The position numbers were made by a program, and so were the translations under genes. Under the pieces are notes generated by a model. The model saw only the letters and a list, made by a program, of their open reading frames with translations. It did not search any database and was not told the origin of the DNA. A stretch of 39,002 nucleotides of DNA from an uncultured Pelagibacteraceae bacterium. GTDB taxonomy: Bacteria > Pseudomonadota > Alphaproteobacteria > Pelagibacterales > Pelagibacteraceae. Of this stretch, positions 7,397-15,412 are shown in pieces; position 1 is the first letter of the stretch, and the number at the start of each line of letters is the position of its first letter. The stretch spans positions 1-39,002 of the forward strand of contig CACOLY010000010.1 in assembly GCA_902628195.1 (NCBI GenBank), given 5' to 3'.

Positions 7397-8758
7397 TTAA
7401 TTTGCAAATAATGTCTCTGGTAACCAAAGTGCTATTCCGGGGAATAAATACATTAAAACCATTGCTAAAATTACAATAGCTAAAAAAGGCATTATTCCAC
7501 TAAAAATCTGCATTAGCTCAACATTCTTTGATTGAACTCCTTTTAAATAATAAGCTGACATCGCCATGGGTGGTGTCAAAAATGAGGTTTGTAGATTTAA
7601 AGCAATTAACATAGCAAAAAAATATGGATTGACTCCAAAAAATTCTACAAGTGGTAAAAAGATGGGAACAAAAATAATTAAAATCTCCGTCCATTCCAAA
7701 GGCCAACCTAATAAAAAGATAATTAATTGAGTAATAACCAAGAATTGCCATGGTTGTAAATTTAAAGATTTAAAAAAATGTTCAAAAACTTCATGACCAC
7801 CTAGATAAGAAAATACTGAAGCAAATGTCCATGAACCAATAAATAACCACATAATCATAGCAGTTGTTTTTGCAGTAAGAAACACTGACTCTTTAAAATT
7901 TTTCCACTTTAATGTTTTATAAAAATAAGAAAGCACTAATGATCCAAAAGCACCTACCGCAGCAGCCTCAGCTGGTGTAGCAATACCAGCGAGAATCGTA
8001 CCTAAAACTAAAATTATTAGAGAAAACAAAGGTAAGAAAGAAACAAGAACTTCTTTCATAATAACTCCCGTTGGAGGAATTTCTTCTGCAGCAGGTTTTG
8101 GAGCAATTGATGGATTTAGCCAAGCTCTAAATATTGCATATCCTATATAAAGTCCTGCTAACATCAATCCTGGAAAAATTGCAGCAGCAAATAACCTTAA
8201 TGGTGATAATTGAGCAATTACAGAATATACAATCAACATAATACTTGGTGGAATTAAGATACCCAAACATCCACCAGAACAAATTATTCCAGAAGCAAAC
8301 TTCTTATCATAACCCGCCTTAATCATTGCCGGCCATGCAAGTAAACCCATTAAAGTAACTACTGCACCAATAATACCTGTGGCCGTTGAAAATAATGCAC
8401 AGGTAATCAAAGCAGCTACAGCCATTGAAGCCGGAAGTTTATGAGAAGCTAACCTAATTGCAAAAAATAATTTTGCTACAATGCCAGCTCTTTCGACTAA
8501 ATATCCCATGAATAAAAAGAGTGGGACCGCGGTTAATACATTATTATCCATAACGGTATAAGTATTTTGAACAAAAAGTTGGAATATCCTATTATCAAAA
8601 AGATGTTCCATTTTGGTTGGATCAAAATAAGCATAATATCCAAAACCTAATCCCATGGCCATCAAAGTAAATGCTATTGGGAAACCTAATAATACAGCGA
8701 ATAAAAATATTCCCATCATCATAATCGCGACTTCAGGATTTGTTAGACTAAATAACAT
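7397..8758 (-). CDS. dctM: TRAP transporter large permease (DctM type)
   Basis: Large membrane subunit of a tripartite ATP-independent periplasmic transporter, carrying out Na+-driven uptake of organic acids. At 453 aa it has about 12 membrane segments. Family signatures include GFPIAFTLMAMG near the N-terminus, GCLGILIPPSIMLIVYS in the middle and ATPAEAAAVGAFGS. It overlaps the end of dctQ by 11 nt, giving tight coupling, and is followed by the amidase after 6 nt. Substrate is set by the binding protein at 9427. Confidence 0.95.
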   Translation of the reverse strand: MLFSLTNPEVAIMMMGIFLFAVLLGFPIAFTLMAMGLGFGYYAYFDPTKMEHLFDNRIFQLFVQNTYTVMDNNVLTAVPLFLFMGYLVERAGIVAKLFFAIRLASHKLPASMAVAALITCALFSTATGIIGAVVTLMGLLAWPAMIKAGYDKKFASGIICSGGCLGILIPPSIMLIVYSVIAQLSPLRLFAAAIFPGLMLAGLYIGYAIFRAWLNPSIAPKPAAEEIPPTGVIMKEVLVSFLPLFSLIILVLGTILAGIATPAEAAAVGAFGSLVLSYFYKTLKWKNFKESVFLTAKTTAMIMWLFIGSWTFASVFSYLGGHEVFEHFFKSLNLQPWQFLVITQLIIFLLGWPLEWTEILIIFVPIFLPLVEFFGVNPYFFAMLIALNLQTSFLTPPMAMSAYYLKGVQSKNVELMQIFSGIMPFLAIVILAMVLMYLFPGIALWLPETLFAN

Positions 8759-9341
8759 CTTCTTTATTTCCTTGTTGTGAAGTTCTCATTAACACCTTCT
8801 CCGTTTCCTCAGCATCACGCTCTGTACCTCTTTCAGGCCAACTCCCAGTTTGTATACAAATTATACATCTAAATACTTCTCCAATACCTTGAAGAGTTAA
8901 AAGACTACCAGATAATGGTATTAAGGATTTTGCCATGTAAATTTGAATTTGAGCTGGGCTATTCCAACTAGTTTCTTTTATTTTCCAAGCTAGTGCTGCA
9001 TATTCGTAACCATAAAAGGCTAATGCAAGAACACCAGGAAAAAAGAAAATAAAATATAAAATTACATCTATCCAAGCTTGTGTTCTTTGAGAAAATAATC
9101 TGTAAATTACATCTCCTCTTACATGTGCTTCAGTACATAAAGTATATGCTCCAGCCATCATAAAGATCGCACCATACATCTGAAGACTAAAATCAAAATT
9201 CCATAAAGTAGGTGCATTCAAAGCGTATGCCATAAAAACTTCATAGCAAGTTCCACCCATTAAAATTACAATACACCATGAAAAAGCTTTACCCATTGAG
9301 ACACTTAAACGATCAGCAAATTTAATGTAAGATCTCATCAT
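8748..9341 (-). CDS. dctQ: TRAP transporter small permease (DctQ type)
   Basis: Small four-helix subunit of the TRAP transporter, pairing with DctM. The 197 residues contain hydrophobic helices at about 20-40, 52-68, 90-110 and 133-153. The motif AHVRGDVIYRLFSQRTQAWID is the usual DctQ cytoplasmic-loop signature. A charged, non-hydrophobic tail (about 165-197) is longer than in many homologues. The ATG pair at 9341/9338 leaves the exact start ambiguous by one codon; no Shine-Dalgarno is visible. It lies 43 nt downstream of the GC-rich hairpin that separates it from dctP. Confidence 0.93.
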   Translation of the reverse strand: MMRSYIKFADRLSVSMGKAFSWCIVILMGGTCYEVFMAYALNAPTLWNFDFSLQMYGAIFMMAGAYTLCTEAHVRGDVIYRLFSQRTQAWIDVILYFIFFFPGVLALAFYGYEYAALAWKIKETSWNSPAQIQIYMAKSLIPLSGSLLTLQGIGEVFRCIICIQTGSWPERGTERDAEETEKVLMRTSQQGNKEDVI

Positions 9342-9383
9342 AGATATAAACTTTTATTGAATTGTTCTTAAATAATCAAATAA

Positions 9384-9405
9384 AAAGGGGGCCGAGGCCC
9401 CCTTT
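9384..9405 (-). terminator. GC-rich terminator/attenuator between dctP and dctQ
   Basis: A 9-bp perfect stem (AAAGGGGGC 9384-9392 with GCCCCCTTT 9397-9405) around a 4-nt loop. Read on the minus strand it is followed by a T run continuing into 9383-9382, the classic intrinsic-terminator shape, and it is the most GC-rich stretch in this block. It lies 21 nt after the dctP stop and 43 nt before dctQ. Partial termination would yield more binding protein than permease, or the hairpin may stabilise the dctP mRNA 3' end. Confidence 0.85.
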
Positions 9406-9426
9406 AAAAAATGTATCAAAAGTTAA

Positions 9427-10581
9427 TTATAACTTAACTTTTGCAATTGGTCCAAACTCATTTTCATATGCAAGTTTGTAATTAGGCTGATTCATCAGCA
9501 AGTATTTCATTACTCTCTTCGCATATGCTTTCTGAGAATCAACAATTTTCTTAAAGAAAGGATCTTTCTTATTAAAATCACCGATTACTTTATCCCAACC
9601 TTTTAATTGTTGAGCTAAAATTTCATCAGAAGTTTGATACACATTTACTTTATGCTCATTCATCAACTTAGCTAAGTCAGCTGAGTATCTTACTAAAGCT
9701 TTAAAGTAGTTATCACTGTTTGCAGCATAAGCAGCATTTTTCAATATTGCTTGGTGTGCTGGTGATAAACTATTAAATGTTTTTTTGTTAACTGGTATTT
9801 CAAACATCTCCTGAGATTGGTGGAAACTTCCTAAGTGATAATGCTTAGAAACGTCTTGCATACCAAATTGAGAGTCTGAAGTTGGGTTGTTAAACTCAGC
9901 AGCTTCAATCAAACCAGTTTTCATAGCTGGCTGAATTTCACCACCTGGTAATTGTCTAACTACCATTCCCATTGCAGTTAAAACGTTAGTCGCTAGACCA
10001 ACCGTTCTGTACTTCATACCTTTAACATCAGATACTTTAGTTACGTTCTTTTTGAACCAACCAAAAGGCTGAGCTGGCATAGGCATATGGAAAAATCCAA
10101 CATAATCAAAACCTACTTTTGCAAGAGTTTCGTCATATAATTTTCTTCCTCCGCCATACTCCATCCATCCCATAACTTCTTGAGATGACATACCATATGA
10201 AGGACCAGTTCCAAATAATGATGCAGCAGGATTTTTACCATACCAATATGCTGTCACCCAGTGACCCATATCTACTACACCAGAACTTACTGCTTGTCCG
10301 ATTTCTGAAGTCTTTACAACTGCACCAACCGGTTGAAGATCGATCTGAAGAGAACCTCCAGACATTTCTTTAACCATGTTGCAATAGTCTCCAGCCATTT
10401 CAAAAAAGATGTTTGCTCCACTTGGCCATGCAGCTTGCATCTTTAATGTTGTTGCAGCATTTGCCTTAACATATGGCATTGCAACAGCGGCTGCAGCTAA
10501 AGCACCAGTCTTAGCAGCAGTTTTAAAGAACTTACGTCTTGAAGATGTCTTCACCTTCAATGATTTATTTTCTTTAGTCAT
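9427..10581 (-). CDS. dctP: TRAP substrate-binding protein (TakP/lactate-type DctP), Tat-exported
   Basis: Periplasmic binding protein of the TRAP transporter, 384 aa. The N-terminus carries a twin-arginine signal (SSRRKFFK, residues 13-20), an Ala-rich core and an ANA cleavage site near residue 42. The mature protein resembles the TakP/2-oxoacid and lactate-binding subgroup: GMKYRTVGLATNVL around the ligand-binding Arg, LPGGEIQPAMKTGLIEAAE, then FNNPTSD where TakP has a Trp-containing segment. A 2-oxo- or 2-hydroxycarboxylate ligand is inferred from family and neighbouring oxidases. An AGGAG Shine-Dalgarno (10587-10591) lies 5 nt before the ATG. Confidence 0.93.
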   Translation of the reverse strand: MTKENKSLKVKTSSRRKFFKTAAKTGALAAAAVAMPYVKANAATTLKMQAAWPSGANIFFEMAGDYCNMVKEMSGGSLQIDLQPVGAVVKTSEIGQAVSSGVVDMGHWVTAYWYGKNPAASLFGTGPSYGMSSQEVMGWMEYGGGRKLYDETLAKVGFDYVGFFHMPMPAQPFGWFKKNVTKVSDVKGMKYRTVGLATNVLTAMGMVVRQLPGGEIQPAMKTGLIEAAEFNNPTSDSQFGMQDVSKHYHLGSFHQSQEMFEIPVNKKTFNSLSPAHQAILKNAAYAANSDNYFKALVRYSADLAKLMNEHKVNVYQTSDEILAQQLKGWDKVIGDFNKKDPFFKKIVDSQKAYAKRVMKYLLMNQPNYKLAYENEFGPIAKVKL

Positions 10582-10699
10582 TATTACTCCTATTAAAGTT
10601 AATTAACTAAAAGAATTAAAGCATAGATTCAAATTAGAGTCTTTCTAAAAAAAAACTCATATGTCGCAGAAATATAATTTTTTGCAATCTGGAGTAGAA
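10582..10699 (-). promoter_or_regulatory. dctP upstream region
   Basis: A 118-bp gap between the hydroxyacid dehydrogenase and dctP. It contains the dctP Shine-Dalgarno AGGAG at 10587-10591 and a perfect 12-bp palindrome AGTTAATTAACT at 10597-10608 just upstream, which could be an operator but is AT-only apart from two bases. No convincing -35/-10 pair stands out. Being one of the larger gaps in the block, it is the likely site of a promoter for the transporter genes. Confidence 0.35.
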
Positions 10700-11653
10700 T
10701 TAATTTACTTTATTTTTACAGTTTCCATTTTTAAAGAACTCATCAATATTATCAATTGCTAAATTGGCCATCGCAATTCTGGTATCTTTAGTTGCACTTC
10801 CTAGATGAGGTAAAATGAAAGCAGACTTAATTTTAAAATATCCTGGATTTAAATTTGGTTCATTTTTATAAACATCTAAACCGACCGCATAAATCTTTCT
10901 TCTATTTAATGCATCTATTAACGCTTCATCATCAACAATATCACCTCTAGCAATATTTGTTATTACTGCACCTTTTGGAAAATATTCAACTGTTTCTTTA
11001 TTAATCATATTTTCTGTTTCTTTTGTTGCTGGACAACAAATAGATAAAACGTCGGAAACTGAAAAAAGACTTTTTACATCTTTGTGGTAAATAGCTCCAA
11101 GTTCTTTTTCATCACTTAATTTTGATCTATTATGATAGTGAATTATCATCCCAAGTGACCTTGCTATTTTTGCAATTTTTTGACCTATTCTTCCCATTCC
11201 TAAAATTCCCAATCTAGTTCCGGTTAATTGTTTTCCAATTAAATAATCTGCTGACCATTTCCAACCACCCTCTCTAGCAGATTCAATTCCTTCGGCTGCT
11301 CTTCTACATGCGCCTAAAATTAATAATACTCCAATTTCAGCTGTTGCATCTGATAAAACTTCAGGAGTATTCGTTACAACGATACCTCTTTTTTTTGCAG
11401 CTTCTAAATCAATATTTCCAAAACCCACTGCAAAATTAGAAATTATTTTTACAGTATCTGGAAGCTTATTAATTGTATCTTGATCTATTTTCTCTGTAAG
11501 TGATGACAAAATTCCATCACAACCTTTAGACATTTCAATTACTTTTGATTGCGAGTATAATTCATCATTTGAATTAAAAATTGGATTAAAAGTTTTTGAG
11601 GCTTTGTCCTCACTTTCTTTAATTAATTTTCTCGTAATCAAAATCTTTTTCAT
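10700..11653 (-). CDS. D-2-hydroxyacid dehydrogenase (glyoxylate/hydroxypyruvate reductase-like)
   Basis: NAD(P)-dependent oxidoreductase of the D-isomer-specific 2-hydroxyacid dehydrogenase family, interconverting 2-oxoacids and D-2-hydroxyacids in the cytoplasm. At 317 aa it has the normal length. The dinucleotide motif GMGRIG is at 152-157; the catalytic set is R236 (IARGDIVDD), E265 (KNEP) and H283 (LPHLGSA). HNRS at 174-177, where an acidic residue would select NAD, suggests NADPH preference, as in GRHPR-type glyoxylate reductases. It lies 9 nt after the FAD-linked oxidase stop, in the same transcript as the other hydroxyacid enzymes. Confidence 0.92.
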   Translation of the reverse strand: MKKILITRKLIKESEDKASKTFNPIFNSNDELYSQSKVIEMSKGCDGILSSLTEKIDQDTINKLPDTVKIISNFAVGFGNIDLEAAKKRGIVVTNTPEVLSDATAEIGVLLILGACRRAAEGIESAREGGWKWSADYLIGKQLTGTRLGILGMGRIGQKIAKIARSLGMIIHYHNRSKLSDEKELGAIYHKDVKSLFSVSDVLSICCPATKETENMINKETVEYFPKGAVITNIARGDIVDDEALIDALNRRKIYAVGLDVYKNEPNLNPGYFKIKSAFILPHLGSATKDTRIAMANLAIDNIDEFFKNGNCKNKVN

Positions 11654-11662
11654 AATTTTTTA

Positions 11663-13036
11663 TTAATTTAGATCAAAAATCTTTCCAGGATTCATTATAT
11701 TATTTTGATCAATACTTCTTTTGATCATCTTCATAACTGGGATATTGTCACCATGCTCCTCTAATAAATATTCTTTTTTATGAAGACCTACTCCATGTTC
11801 ACCAGTAATAGTACCATTCAATTCAAGCGCTTTTTTAATTAACAAATCGTTAAATTCTCTAATTTTTTTATACATTTCTTTTTTTGCTGGATCAAAAGGT
11901 AAAAGCACATGAAAATTTCCATCTCCCAGATGACCAACCATCGGCGCTATAAGCCCAAATTTTTTTGCTTGTTCTTCTGCGTAATTTACACACTCAGTAA
12001 TATTTGAAATGGGTAAACACACATCTGTAGAGTAAACTCTTCCATTGTTAATTAAAGCTTTTACTGAATAATAAACATCCCATCTTGCTTTCCAAAGTTT
12101 ATTTCTTTCCTCTTGATCTTTAGCCCACTTAAAAGAACTTCCGTTATTATCTTTTGAAATTTCCTCTACAATTTTAATATTTTCATTATTGGATGACTCT
12201 GATCCATGGAATTCAAAAAATAGAGTGGGAACTTCTTCAATATCTTTTAATTTTGAATATTTTATACTTATTCCCATTTGGTCTTTATTAAGCATCTCAA
12301 TTCTTGCAATTGGTATGCCGTATTGAATTACCTGTTGTGCAGTTTGTACTGCATTTTCCAAAGTTGGAAAATGACATACTGCAGCCATGATACTTTCAGG
12401 TATTGGCGATAATCTTAACTGAATTTCAGTTATAATGCCTAATGTACCTTCAGAGCCAATAAATAAATTTGTCAAATTATAGCCTGCAGAGGTTTTTTTA
12501 GTTCTGCTACCAGTATTTATAATATCACCGTTAGGTAAAACTACTGTAAGACCTGAAATTACAGTTTTCATAGTTCCATATTTTACTGCCATAGTTCCTG
12601 AAGCAGAGGTTGAAGCCATTCCACCTATTGCAGCATTAGCACCAGGATCAATTGGAAAAAAAACTCCATCCTCACGTAAATATTCATTTAATTGTTCTTT
12701 CGTAACACAAGCTTGAACCCTACAATCGAAATCTTCAGCATTAACACTTAAAATTTTATTCATTTTTTCTAAACAAATTGTTATCCCTTTTTCATTTCCT
12801 ACAACATTTCCCTCTAAAGACGTTCCAGTTCCAAATGGAACCACTGGAATTTTATGTTCGTTACACAATCTAAGAATTTTTGAAACTTCTTCATTTGTTT
12901 CAGGAAAAACTACTGCTTTAGATAGTACGGGATCGTATGTATCCTCTCCTCTAGCATAATTTGTTCTTGTTGATACAGAGGTTGAGTATCTTCCATTGAA
13001 AATTTTTTTTAATTCTGCTTCTACTTGATCATACAT
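11663..13036 (-). CDS. FAD-linked D-lactate dehydrogenase / GlcD-type oxidase
   Basis: Flavoprotein of the VAO/FAD_binding_4 family, likely oxidising D-2-hydroxyacids such as D-lactate to the oxoacid. At 457 aa it matches the LDHD/GlcD group. The N-terminal FAD domain shows PFGTGTSLEG at 67-76, IDPGANAAIGGMAST at 129-143 and GYNLTNLFIGSEGTLGIIT around 185-203. The C-terminal cap has HLGDGNFH (H369, H376) and GEHGVG (H414), the likely metal/substrate-binding histidines. No glcE or glcF partner is adjacent, which favours stand-alone LDHD over glycolate oxidase. It is 40 nt after the aminotransferase. Confidence 0.9.
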   Translation of the reverse strand: MYDQVEAELKKIFNGRYSTSVSTRTNYARGEDTYDPVLSKAVVFPETNEEVSKILRLCNEHKIPVVPFGTGTSLEGNVVGNEKGITICLEKMNKILSVNAEDFDCRVQACVTKEQLNEYLREDGVFFPIDPGANAAIGGMASTSASGTMAVKYGTMKTVISGLTVVLPNGDIINTGSRTKKTSAGYNLTNLFIGSEGTLGIITEIQLRLSPIPESIMAAVCHFPTLENAVQTAQQVIQYGIPIARIEMLNKDQMGISIKYSKLKDIEEVPTLFFEFHGSESSNNENIKIVEEISKDNNGSSFKWAKDQEERNKLWKARWDVYYSVKALINNGRVYSTDVCLPISNITECVNYAEEQAKKFGLIAPMVGHLGDGNFHVLLPFDPAKKEMYKKIREFNDLLIKKALELNGTITGEHGVGLHKKEYLLEEHGDNIPVMKMIKRSIDQNNIMNPGKIFDLN

Positions 13037-13076
13037 AATTGAGTAATATTAGTAAAAATTAGTTTAAAAATACAGC

Positions 13077-14243
13077 TTATTTAGTAAGCATTTTCTTTAT
13101 GTTTTCTAGTGCTTGTGAAATATTATCTCTAGATGCTGCAAAACTAAATCTAACATAATCTTTACAAGTTTTACCGAAAGCAGTACCAGGAACTATAGCA
13201 ACTCCTGCATCATGCATAGCTTTTTTACAAAACTCAGATCCAGTCATGCCTGTTCCGCTAACATTTGGAAAAGCATAAAAAGCTCCACCAGGAAGACTAC
13301 ATTCCACACCTGGTAAGTCATTTAAACCTTGGTGAATTAAATTTCTTCTAGCTGTAAATTTTTCCATCATTTCATGAATAGAATCATCTGGACCATCTAA
13401 AGCTGCAATACCAGCGAATTGAGCAGCAGCATTTACACAAGATACACTATTTATTAATAATTTATTAACATGTGGCACTAATTCTTTAGGCCAAAAACTC
13501 CAGCCCAATCTCCATCCAGTCATTGAATATGCTTTACTCCATCCTTCCAACACAATCAATCTCTCTCTTAATTCCGGATAATTAAAAAAAGAGGGCATCT
13601 CTTTATTGTCGAAGATTTGTCTACTATAAATTTCATCACTTAAGATAGTTAGATGTGGATGTTTTTTCAATCCTTCAGCTAGTACATCTATATCAGATTT
13701 TTCTACAAAACTTCCTGTAGGATTATTTGGATTTATTAATATTAATAGTCTAGTCTTATCAGTGATTAACGACAATATTTTTTCAGGATTAAATTTTAAA
13801 TCTTTATCTTCTGTTAAATCATAAGGTACAGAAGTTGAGCCTGTATAATTAATCATCGACTCGTAGATGGGAAAAGCAGGTGTTGGATGAATTATCTCCG
13901 CGCCCGGCTCTCCAAAACATTGAATTGCATAACTCATTGTAGGTTTACCGCCTGGCATGATTAAAATTCTCTCAGCATCTACATCAGCATTATATCTTTT
14001 TTTTATCCATCTTGTTACAGCTTGCCTGCACTCTAAAATTCCATTTGATAAAACATACCCATGATGACCATCATCTAAAGCCTTTTTTGCAGCTTCTACA
14101 ACATGTTTAGGTGTTTTAAAATCTGGTTGACCCAAACCTAAATGTATCATTGGATTTCCCTTAGCTTCTAATGCTTTTGCCTCAGCTAAAACTGAGAAAG
14201 CTGTTTCAGTACCTAAGTTGTTTAAATTTTTTGCAAGCTTCAT
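13077..14243 (-). CDS. Class I/II PLP-dependent aminotransferase
   Basis: Fold-type I aminotransferase moving an amino group between an amino acid and a 2-oxoacid, 388 aa. The PLP lysine is K237 in GWSKAYSMTGWR; other cofactor residues are N174 in NPNNPTG, D203 and Y206 in SDEIYS, and R245; a C-terminal substrate-binding Arg is expected near YVRFSFA. It resembles aspartate or alanine aminotransferase-like enzymes with broad specificity. Its position between the FAD and FMN hydroxyacid oxidases suggests that it aminates the oxoacid they produce, but this is inference. It lies 11 nt after the upstream FMN enzyme. Confidence 0.9.
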   Translation of the reverse strand: MKLAKNLNNLGTETAFSVLAEAKALEAKGNPMIHLGLGQPDFKTPKHVVEAAKKALDDGHHGYVLSNGILECRQAVTRWIKKRYNADVDAERILIMPGGKPTMSYAIQCFGEPGAEIIHPTPAFPIYESMINYTGSTSVPYDLTEDKDLKFNPEKILSLITDKTRLLILINPNNPTGSFVEKSDIDVLAEGLKKHPHLTILSDEIYSRQIFDNKEMPSFFNYPELRERLIVLEGWSKAYSMTGWRLGWSFWPKELVPHVNKLLINSVSCVNAAAQFAGIAALDGPDDSIHEMMEKFTARRNLIHQGLNDLPGVECSLPGGAFYAFPNVSGTGMTGSEFCKKAMHDAGVAIVPGTAFGKTCKDYVRFSFAASRDNISQALENIKKMLTK

Positions 14244-14254
14244 AATTTTATATT

Positions 14255-15412
14255 TTAAAATCCATTTCTATAAATTAATTTTGAATTATTCAACTCTTTT
14301 AAATTCTTACACCCCATTAAAACCATATTTCTATTGATCTCATCGCGCATATTATTTAGTAAATGTTCAACACCTTTTTGACCTCCCGCGGCTAAAGAGA
14401 ACAAAAAAATTTTACCAAAACTACAAGCTTTAGCACCAGCCGCGATGGCTTTTAATACGTGAGTCCCTCTTCTTATACCTCCATCTAAAATAATCTCTAA
14501 TTTATCCCCTACAGCGTCAGAAATTGCTTTTACTTGATCAAATGGCGATCTTGATCCATCAAGTTGTCTTCCTCCATGATTTGAAATCATTATCGCTGTG
14601 CAACCAATGTCTATGGCTTTTTTTGCATCTTCAACGCTCATGACCCCTTTTAATGCAAATGGTCCATTCCACTTTTTTACACAATACTCAGCATCTTTCC
14701 AATTCATAGCTGGATCATACTGCTCATTGATATAATCAATGACTGACTTTGCTATATTTGTACCCTTATCTGTTTTTGTAGCAACGTTTGCTAGTTTAAA
14801 TTTCCCATGTGTTAAATAATTAAAAACCCAACTTGGATGAAATGCAAAACTCATTAAACTATTTAGAGTTAATTTTGGAGGTGTTGTAAATCCTGTTCGA
14901 TGGTCTCTTTCTCTGTTACCAGCAACTAATGTATCTACAGTCAAACACATTCCATCAAAACCTGATCTTCTACATCGATCAATTAAATCATCAGTAATAG
15001 ATTTATCTTTGTGTACATAGAGTTGAAATAATTTTGGTCCACCAGAAATATTTGAAATTTCCTCGATAGTGTTGTTTGCCATTGTAGACATACTGTAAAA
15101 TGTTCCAAAATTATCTGCTGCTCTTGCAGAGGCCTTATCGCCATCGTGATGATAAAGTCTTTGCATAGCACACGGAGATAAAAAAATTGGCATATCAATT
15201 TTTTTTCCAAAAATTGTTGTTGATAGATCAGGTTTTCCAACACTTGCAAGTATATTGGGAACTAAATCACAATCATCAAATGACTTTGTATTTCTCTTAA
15301 GTGTAATTTCATCATCAGCGCCACCATCAATATAATGGAAAATTGGTGATGGCAGTTTTTTTTTTGCTAAATTTCTAAAATCTTCAAAATTATAACAATC
15401 TTTTAATTTCAC
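14255..15412 (-). CDS. FMN-dependent alpha-hydroxyacid dehydrogenase, paralogue A (LldD family)
   Basis: FMN TIM-barrel enzyme oxidising an L-2-hydroxyacid (L-lactate, glycolate or mandelate type) to the oxoacid. At 385 aa it keeps the full active-site set: Y27 in FHYIDG, Y132, D160 in TVD, an Arg in GNRERD, K255 in ALKGV, H279 and R282 in SNHGGRQLDG. The FMN-phosphate loop reads DGGIRRG, but the later loop has FGK where most members have GR. The start is GTG at 15412; the base G is shared with the TAG stop of paralogue B, giving a TAGTG coupling. It is followed 11 nt later by the aminotransferase. Substrate unknown. Confidence 0.92.
   Translation of the reverse strand: MKLKDCYNFEDFRNLAKKKLPSPIFHYIDGGADDEITLKRNTKSFDDCDLVPNILASVGKPDLSTTIFGKKIDMPIFLSPCAMQRLYHHDGDKASARAADNFGTFYSMSTMANNTIEEISNISGGPKLFQLYVHKDKSITDDLIDRCRRSGFDGMCLTVDTLVAGNRERDHRTGFTTPPKLTLNSLMSFAFHPSWVFNYLTHGKFKLANVATKTDKGTNIAKSVIDYINEQYDPAMNWKDAEYCVKKWNGPFALKGVMSVEDAKKAIDIGCTAIMISNHGGRQLDGSRSPFDQVKAISDAVGDKLEIILDGGIRRGTHVLKAIAAGAKACSFGKIFLFSLAAGGQKGVEHLLNNMRDEINRNMVLMGCKNLKELNNSKLIYRNGF

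Noticed and set aside
10597..10608. 12-bp palindrome AGTTAATTAACT upstream of dctP as an operator
   Set aside because: AT-rich palindromes of this length are expected by chance here; listed only as part of the upstream region.
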